This document shows positions 59,018-64,000 of a stretch of 64,000 bases of DNA, piece after piece. Within the stretch, counting starts at the first letter, position 1. Every line of letters begins with the position of its first letter. The notes under the pieces are model-generated. The model made no database searches and was not told the origin of the DNA. It saw only the letters and a program-made list of their open reading frames with translations. A program made the position numbers and the translations under genes. Source of the stretch: CATQHS01 sp965203375 (GTDB lineage Bacteria; Actinomycetota; Acidimicrobiia; Acidimicrobiales; Aldehydirespiratoraceae); NCBI GenBank assembly GCA_965203375.1, contig OZ241886.1, positions 620,001 through 684,000 on the forward strand. The letters run 5' to 3'.

Positions 59018-60136
59018 ATGAAGACACGACTGAAGGCCCCGACGGCCCCGCCGCGGCGGCCGACCGGCTGGCCGTTCCGACTGCGCCCGAGCCCGGGCGC
59101 TCTGATGGCGGCGCTGCTGGCCGCGGCCCTGCTGGCCTCCGGGTGCTCCGGCGGCGATTCCGCCGCCCGAACCGAGTCCGGGCCGCCCGCCGCCGAGGCG
59201 CCTACGACTGCCCTACCGGATACCCAGGCGCCCGCCGCCGAGGTGCCTGCGACTGCCCCGCCGGCTGCTGAGGCTCCAACCTCTGAGGTGCCCGCCGCCG
59301 AGGCGGCCGCCACTGCGCTGTCTGCTGACGAGACGCCGGGAGAGGCCGAATCCGGGCCGGAGCGGATCGTGTCCATATCGCCCACCGCCACCGAGATGCT
59401 CTTCGCCATGGGGGCCGGCGATCTGGTGGTGGCCGTCGACGTCGGCTCCGACTACCCGGAGCAGGCGCCGGTCTCCGAGCTCGACGGGTTCAACCCCAAC
59501 GTCGAGGCCATCGCCGGCTACGAGCCCGATCTGGTTGTGATGAGCTACGACCCCGGCGACGTGGCCGGCGGGCTGACCGCCCTGGGCGTCGAGAGCCTGG
59601 TGCAGTCGGCGGCGGCCAGCCTCGACGACGTGTACGCCCAGATCGGCGAGCTGGGCCAAGCCGCCGGGCGCCCGGACGGGGCCGAAGCCCTGGCCGCCGA
59701 GATGCGGGCCGCCATCGACGACCTGGTGGCCGGCGCGGCCGCCGACGGGGCCGGGCTGACCTACTACCACGAGCTGGACAGCACCTACTACTCGGTGACC
59801 GCCTCCACCTTCGTGGGCGGCATCTACTCCCTGTTCGGCCTGGAGAACATCGCCGACGCGGCCGACGCCGACGGTGCCGCCTTCGGCTACCCCCAGCTCA
59901 GCGACGAGTACCTCATCGACGCCGACCCCGACCTGATCTTCTTGGCCGACACCGTGTGCTGCGGCCAGAACGCGGCCACCGTGGCGGCCCGGCCCGGCTG
60001 GGACGGGCTGTCGGCCGTCGTCAACGGCAACGTCGTCGAGCTGAACGACGACATCGCCTCCCGCTGGGGGCCGCGCCTGGTCGAGTTCGTCTCCGCCATA
60101 GCCGCGGCGCTGGCCGACGTGGCCCGACCGGCCTGA
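59018..60136 (+). CDS. btuF: Cobalamin (B12-type) ABC transporter substrate-binding lipoprotein
   Basis: This 372-residue protein has a basic start and a lipoprotein signal (ALMAALLAAALLASGC), an Ala/Pro/Glu/Thr linker of about 70 residues with imperfect repeats, and the periplasmic-binding fold: RIVSISPTATEMLFAMGAGDLVVAVD, LDGFNPNVEAIAGYEPDLVVMSYD and VVELNDDIASRWGPRLVEFV. The type with a single hinge helix is that of B12 and siderophore receptors. The riboswitch upstream identifies cobalamin. The ATG at 59018 follows GGGAGGAGAACC. The symbol is by function. Confidence 0.85.
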   Translation: MKTRLKAPTAPPRRPTGWPFRLRPSPGALMAALLAAALLASGCSGGDSAARTESGPPAAEAPTTALPDTQAPAAEVPATAPPAAEAPTSEVPAAEAAATALSADETPGEAESGPERIVSISPTATEMLFAMGAGDLVVAVDVGSDYPEQAPVSELDGFNPNVEAIAGYEPDLVVMSYDPGDVAGGLTALGVESLVQSAAASLDDVYAQIGELGQAAGRPDGAEALAAEMRAAIDDLVAGAAADGAGLTYYHELDSTYYSVTASTFVGGIYSLFGLENIADAADADGAAFGYPQLSDEYLIDADPDLIFLADTVCCGQNAATVAARPGWDGLSAVVNGNVVELNDDIASRWGPRLVEFVSAIAAALADVARPA

Positions 60137-60203
60137 CCGAACCGGGCCACAGACACCCCAGGTAGAGGCGGCTGGCGGCGTGGCGATCGACAGGCCCGGA
60201 TAG

Positions 60204-61256
60204 ATGGCGGCGACTGGCGGCGTGGCCCGAGGCGCCCGCCTGACCCCGGCCGCGGCCGGGGCCGGGCTGGCCGCGGTGCTGGCGGCGGCCGCGGCCGGGC
60301 TGACCGTCGGCCCGGTGGACATCGCCGCCGACCGGGTGGCGCTGCAACTGCTCGACCAGCTCCCGGGCCTGGACATCGACAGCGGGCTGGCCCCCGGCCG
60401 GGCTGCCATCGTCACCGAGATCCGGCTGCCCCGGGTGGTGCTGGGGCTGCTGGTGGGGTCCACCCTGGCCCTGTCCGGCGCCGCCTACCAGGGCGCCTTC
60501 CGCAACCCGCTGGCCGACCCGTACCTGTTGGGGGTGGCGGCCGGGGCCGGGCTGGGCGCCACCGTGGCCATCACCCGGGGCCTGGGCGACGGCGCGGGCT
60601 GGCTCGACCCGGTGCCCCTGGCCGCCTTCGCCGGCGCCCTGCTGGCCGTGGGGGTCTCGTACGCGGCTGGCCACCTGGGGGGCCGGTCCACCGTCTCGCT
60701 GGTGCTGGCCGGGGTGGCGGTGGCCAGCTTCCTGACCGCCTGCCAGACCTACGTATTGCAGGCCCACACCGACGCCATCCGCGAGGTGTACGCCTGGATA
60801 CTGGGCCGGGTGGCCACCTCGGGGTGGGCGGAGGTGAGCCTCATCGGCCCCTACTTCCTGCTCACCGCCATCGTCGTGATCCGCTACCGGCGGGCCCTCG
60901 ACGTGCTGGCCGTGGGCGACGAGGAGGCCTCGGCCCTGGGCCTGGACCCGCGCCGGGTCCGCCTGATCGTGGTGACCGTGGCCTCTCTGGGGGCGGCCGC
61001 GGCGGTGGCCGTCACCGGCCTGATCGGCTTCGTCGGGATCATCGTCCCCCACACCGTGCGCCTGGTCTTCGGCCCCAGCCACCGGGTGGTGCTGCCCCTC
61101 ACCGTGCTCTTCGGCGCGGCCTTCATGGTGGCGGCCGACCTGGCCGCCCGCACCGTGCTGTCCCCGGCCGAACTGCCCATCGGGGTGGTGACCGCCTTCA
61201 TCGGGGCGCCGTTCTTCGTGCTGGTCCTGCGCTCCAGCCGCCGGGAGGTCTGGTGA
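60204..61256 (+). CDS. btuC: Cobalamin ABC transporter permease (FecCD family)
   Basis: This 350-residue membrane protein has ten or so hydrophobic helices and the FecCD signatures RLPRVVLGLLVGSTLALSGAAYQGAFRNPLADPYLLGVAAGAGLGA, AWILGRVATSGW, GLIGFVGIIVPHTVRLVFGPSHR and LPIGVVTAFIGAPFFVLVL. It forms the channel of the importer with the ATPase, whose GTG start overlaps its stop (GTGA). The homologue group carries B12, heme or siderophores; the riboswitch argues for B12. Confidence 0.9.
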   Translation: MAATGGVARGARLTPAAAGAGLAAVLAAAAAGLTVGPVDIAADRVALQLLDQLPGLDIDSGLAPGRAAIVTEIRLPRVVLGLLVGSTLALSGAAYQGAFRNPLADPYLLGVAAGAGLGATVAITRGLGDGAGWLDPVPLAAFAGALLAVGVSYAAGHLGGRSTVSLVLAGVAVASFLTACQTYVLQAHTDAIREVYAWILGRVATSGWAEVSLIGPYFLLTAIVVIRYRRALDVLAVGDEEASALGLDPRRVRLIVVTVASLGAAAAVAVTGLIGFVGIIVPHTVRLVFGPSHRVVLPLTVLFGAAFMVAADLAARTVLSPAELPIGVVTAFIGAPFFVLVLRSSRREVW

Positions 61257-62140
61257 CGCCGCGGCCCGAGCCGACGGGCGCCGGGGGCGGCGGTTCGATA
61301 GGTCGGGCGACCGGACCGGCGGGCGGCGGCGGACCGGGGGATCGGGCGACCGGACCGGCGGCCATCGCCATCGCCGGGCTGTCGGTCCGGCTGGGGGCGG
61401 CGGCGGTGCTGGACCGGCTCGATTTGGAGGTGGCCGCCGGGGAGTGGCTGAACGTGGTCGGCCCCAACGGGGCGGGCAAGACCACCCTGCTGAGGGCGGT
61501 TCTGGGATCGGCGCCCTCCGCCGGCGCCGTCCGGGTGGCGGGCCTGGCCGCCGACCGCCGCCCCGCCGCCCGGGCCCGGACGCTGGCCTACGTGCCCCAG
61601 ACCCCGGTCGTCCCCGCGGGGATGGCGGTGATCGACTACGTCCTGCTGGGCCGCACCCCCCACCGGAGCGTCTTCGCCGGCGACAGCGCCCGCGACCTGT
61701 CAGTGGCGGGCGAGGTGCTCCACCGGCTCGACCTGGGCCCGCTGGCCAAACGAGAGCTGCGGTCCCTGTCGGGCGGGGAGCGCCAGCGGGCCGTGCTGGC
61801 CCGGGCCCTGGCCCAGCAGGCCCCGATCCTGCTGCTGGACGAGCCGACCACCGCCCTGGACCTCGGCCACCAGCAGGACGTGTTGGAGCTGGTGGAGGAA
61901 CTGCGGGCCGAGGCCGCCCTCACCGTCGTCGCCACCCTGCACGACCTGACCCTGGCCGCCCGCTACGGCGACCGGGTGGCCCTGCTGGCCGGGGGCCGCA
62001 TCGTCGAGCAGGGCGACCCGGCCCGGGTGCTGACCCCCGATACCATCGCTGAGCACTTCGACGCCTCCGTCCGGGTGATCGAGGACGCCCACGGCCCCGT
62101 CATCGTTCCGCTGGCCCGCGACCGCAGGGAGAGACCATGA
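61253..62140 (+). CDS. btuD: Cobalamin ABC transporter ATPase
   Basis: This 295-residue ATPase has a Gly-rich N-terminal extension of about 35 residues, then Walker A VVGPNGAGKTTLLRAVLG, Q-loop YVPQTPVV, signature RSLSGGERQRAVLARAL, Walker B PILLLDEPTTALDLGHQQ and the H-loop ATLHDLTLAARYGD. LGRTPH is typical of FecE/BtuD ATPases. It powers the importer with the preceding permease. The start GTG overlaps the permease stop, and the stop overlaps the cobO ATG (ATGA). Confidence 0.92.
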   Translation: MTPRPEPTGAGGGGSIGRATGPAGGGGPGDRATGPAAIAIAGLSVRLGAAAVLDRLDLEVAAGEWLNVVGPNGAGKTTLLRAVLGSAPSAGAVRVAGLAADRRPAARARTLAYVPQTPVVPAGMAVIDYVLLGRTPHRSVFAGDSARDLSVAGEVLHRLDLGPLAKRELRSLSGGERQRAVLARALAQQAPILLLDEPTTALDLGHQQDVLELVEELRAEAALTVVATLHDLTLAARYGDRVALLAGGRIVEQGDPARVLTPDTIAEHFDASVRVIEDAHGPVIVPLARDRRERP

Positions 62141-62832
62141 GCCCCGCCCCGCCCCCCGACCCCGATTCGCCGCCGACCGAGGACCCGTCTTCCGATCCGA
62201 GTTCGCCGCCGACCGAGGACCCGTCTTCCGATCCGAGTTCGCCGCCGACCGAGGACCCGTCTTCCGATCCGAGTTCGCCGCCGACCGAGGACCCCCGCCC
62301 TCCGGGAATGCGGACGGCCCGGAGCCTGGTGCTGGTCAACACCGGGGAAGGCAAGGGCAAGTCCACCGCCGCCTTCGGGGTGGCGCTGCGGGCCCGGGCC
62401 CGGGCCTGGCCGGTGGCGGTGGTCCAGTTCCTCAAGTCCGACGATTGGGTCACCGGGGAGCAGCTCATGGCCGAGAGCCTCGGCATCGACTTCTGGTCGC
62501 TGGGGGAGGGCTTCACCTGGGACAGCGACGACCTGGGCCGCGACCAGGCCGTGGCCGCCGAGGCCTGGCGCCACGGCCGGGCGGTGATCTCCGCCGGGGA
62601 GCATCGCCTGGTGGTGCTCGACGAGATCACCTACCCGGTGAACTGGGGCTGGATCGACGCCGCCGAGGTGGCCGAGGCCGTCGAGGGCCGCCCCTCCGGC
62701 GTCTCGGTGGTGATGACCGGCCGGGACGCCCCGGACTGGATGGTCGGCCTGGCCGACACGGTGACGGAGATGCGCAAGGTCAAGCATCCCTACGATTCGG
62801 GGGTGGTGGCCAAGAAGGGCATCGATTTCTGA
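62137..62832 (+). CDS. cobO: Corrinoid adenosyltransferase (CobO/BtuR type) with repeat N-terminus
   Basis: This 231-residue protein attaches the 5'-deoxyadenosyl group to cob(I)alamin or a precursor. The catalytic part has LVLVNTGEGKGKSTAAFGVALRARARAWPVAVVQFLKS (P-loop typical of CobO), LVVLDEITYPVNWGW and VVMTGRDAPDWMVGLADTVTEMRKVKHPYDSGVVAKKGIDF. The first 45 residues are an acidic Pro/Ser repeat (DPSSDPSSPPTE) coded by a 36-bp tandem repeat and absent from ordinary CobO. Translation is coupled to btuD. Confidence 0.93.
   Translation: MSPAPPPDPDSPPTEDPSSDPSSPPTEDPSSDPSSPPTEDPSSDPSSPPTEDPRPPGMRTARSLVLVNTGEGKGKSTAAFGVALRARARAWPVAVVQFLKSDDWVTGEQLMAESLGIDFWSLGEGFTWDSDDLGRDQAVAAEAWRHGRAVISAGEHRLVVLDEITYPVNWGWIDAAEVAEAVEGRPSGVSVVMTGRDAPDWMVGLADTVTEMRKVKHPYDSGVVAKKGIDF
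62166..62293 (+). repeat. 36-bp coding tandem repeat, three and a half copies, in cobO
   Basis: Units beginning TTCGCCGCCGACCGAGGACC start at 62166, 62202, 62238 and 62274 (last incomplete). They encode the acidic Pro/Ser N-terminal repeats of CobO and are nearly identical, so the expansion is recent. Confidence 0.9.
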
Positions 62833-62882
62833 GGGCCGCGGATTTCTTGCCCGAAGGCTGCGGATCAAAGGCGGGATGAGAG

Positions 62883-63614
62883 ATGTGCGGCAGGTACGTG
62901 TCGGCCACGCCCCCCGACGAGCTGGCCCGGTACTTCGGGGCCGAGCCCTCCGAGCCCGAGTCTCGGATCGGGCCCAGCCACAACGTGGCCCCCACCCAGG
63001 CTGTGTACGCCGTCTTCGAGAGCGACGGCGCCCGCAGGCTTGACGCCTTCCACTGGGGGCTGGTGCCGTTCTGGGCCAAGACCCCCGGCATCGGGTCCAA
63101 GATGATCAACGCCCGGGCCGAGACCCTGGCCTCCAGCAACGCCTACCGGCGGCCCTTCGCCCGGCGGCGCTGCCTCATTCCCGCCGACGGCTTCTACGAA
63201 TGGACCCGGCCGCCCGGCGCCGCCCGCAAGCAGCCGGTGTACGTCAGCCGCGCCGACGGCGAGCCCTTCGCCTTCGCCGGCCTGTGGGAGGTCTGGAAGG
63301 ACCGGGATCTCCCCGACGACGAAGATGAAGCGGCCCCCGGGCTATACTCCTGCACCATCGTCACCGGAGAGCCCAACTCCAAAATGGCCGAGTTCCACCA
63401 CCGGATGCCGGTGATCCTGCCCCCGAGCGCCTGGGATGCGTGGCTGGACCGCGACAACCGCGACACCGGCGAACTGGAGCGCCTGCTGATCCCGGCCCCC
63501 AGCGGCCTGCTGCGCATCCACCCGGTGTCGCGGGCGGTGAACAGCGTCCGCAACAACGGCCCCCACCTCATCGACGAGGCTGCCTGGGACGAGCAGCCCC
63601 AGTTGGGGGCATAG
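62883..63614 (+). CDS. SRAP/HMCES-type (YedK) DNA-protein crosslinking protein
   Basis: This 243-residue protein starts MCGRYVSAT: Cys2 forms the thiazolidine crosslink to abasic sites in SRAP proteins after Met removal. Other active-site parts are INARAETLASSNAYRRPFARRRCLIPADGFYEW (Asn, Arg and Glu) and AEFHHRMPVIL (His). It shields abasic sites in single-stranded DNA. The ATG at 62883 is fixed by Cys2. It stands 50 bases after cobO. Confidence 0.92.
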   Translation: MCGRYVSATPPDELARYFGAEPSEPESRIGPSHNVAPTQAVYAVFESDGARRLDAFHWGLVPFWAKTPGIGSKMINARAETLASSNAYRRPFARRRCLIPADGFYEWTRPPGAARKQPVYVSRADGEPFAFAGLWEVWKDRDLPDDEDEAAPGLYSCTIVTGEPNSKMAEFHHRMPVILPPSAWDAWLDRDNRDTGELERLLIPAPSGLLRIHPVSRAVNSVRNNGPHLIDEAAWDEQPQLGA

Positions 63615-63713
63615 CGCCAAAGAGAAGGACCGGGGCGCCGCTCACGGGTGCTCAGGGCTGTCCGGGGCCGGTGTTACGGTGACCTCCAACTGCGGCACGG
63701 GAGTGGTCTGGGC

Positions 63714-64000
63714 ATGGCGCGTACTTCGGAGAAGGCGTTCAACGGGCTGCTCGCGCAGGCATTGGATCGCAGACACCCGCGCTGGGACGTGAACGCGGAG
63801 CAGACGGGAGTGGTCGCCGGCTCCGCGGGCCGATCCCCCGACATAGTGGTCACGCCCCATGGAGGCGCCGTCGGAACGCCGGTGGTGATCGAGACGGAAT
63901 ATGCCCCGGCTCGGACGGTGGAGCAAGACGCCGAGCGGCGCCTCGGCCTGGTGCTGGCCGATTCGGGCCGGGTCGTGGAGCAGGTGGTGGCGCTGTCGGC
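63714..64000 (+). CDS. N-terminus of a nuclease- or methylase-like protein, cut by the window edge
   Basis: From ATG 63714 (MARTSEKAFNGLLAQALDRR) the visible 95 residues include SPDIVVTPHG, PVVIETEYAPARTVEQDAERRLG and VVEQVVALS. The D-x(n)-E-x-E spacing fits a PD-(D/E)xK-like fold seen at the N-terminus of some N6-adenine methylase or restriction proteins. The rest lies outside the window, so the identity is tentative. Confidence 0.5.
   Translation, partial: MARTSEKAFNGLLAQALDRRHPRWDVNAEQTGVVAGSAGRSPDIVVTPHGGAVGTPVVIETEYAPARTVEQDAERRLGLVLADSGRVVEQVVALS

Noticed and set aside
62166..62293. CRISPR-like regular repeat
   Set aside because: Units are contiguous, without spacers, and in frame inside cobO. 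It is a coding tandem repeat. No CRISPR array was seen in the window.

Overview
The window reads as high-GC actinobacterial chromosome, most likely an uncultured member of Acidimicrobiia or a near relative. An MshC-type mycothiol ligase (37276-38514) and a DUF3499-like protein (33448-33870) both point to Actinomycetota; the class call is inference. A UGA in the active-site loop of SelD (56388-57422) suggests that the organism makes selenocysteine. Most of the window is dense, GC-rich and built of overlapping operons. A few genes are visibly AT-richer and look acquired.

Layout. 1-7.5 kb: catabolic genes (two Amidohydro_2 enzymes, class II aldolase, enoyl-CoA hydratase, acyl-CoA dehydrogenase, D-aminoacylase-like hydrolase). 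7.5-9.7 kb: an AT-rich gap with a perfect inverted repeat, a Fic protein and MsrA. 9.76-29.63 kb: one large catabolic and uptake locus under a LysR-type regulator. It holds a 2OG-Fe oxygenase, an FCY1-like deaminase, a cyclase/isatin-hydrolase-type enzyme, a VOC protein, a PuuE/imidase-like deacetylase, two SDRs, an amidase, a Rieske-type oxygenase that lacks its Rieske centre, an adenosine-deaminase-like enzyme, an M20 hydrolase, a BMP-type nucleoside ABC importer and a three-subunit xanthine-dehydrogenase-type hydroxylase. The three AT-rich gaps in this locus carry the same TCTTTGAC promoter motif. I read it as uptake and oxidative or hydrolytic breakdown of a purine, pyrimidine or related (perhaps N-methylated) heterocycle. 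No described pathway with this gene set is known to me.

29.6-39.9 kb: housekeeping and lipid genes (SDR, MBL hydrolase, 3-hydroxybutyryl-CoA dehydrogenase, PQQ-like propeller protein, cysS, mshC, OYE-type reductase), ending at tRNA-Arg(CCT). 39.97-53.8 kb: an accessory island beside that tRNA. Long divergent repeats R1, R2 and R3 mark it out. It holds a broken transposase unit with a recombinase-like partner, IS3 and IS5 remnants, two remnants of a type III-like DNA methyltransferase C-terminus, an AbiJ-NTD4/HEPN-like abortive-infection gene, two low-GC membrane-protein plus small-protein pairs, a MazF-type toxin pair and a DUF4238 gene.

53.8-64 kb: HAD hydrolase, OmpA/BON envelope protein, class II aldolase, selenoprotein SelD, nitronate monooxygenase-like enzyme, a cobalamin riboswitch ahead of btuFCD-cobO, an SRAP/HMCES protein and the start of a nuclease- or methylase-like gene. 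Throughout, gene ends and gaps carry short tandem duplications (9-73 bp) that often copy a stop or start codon.
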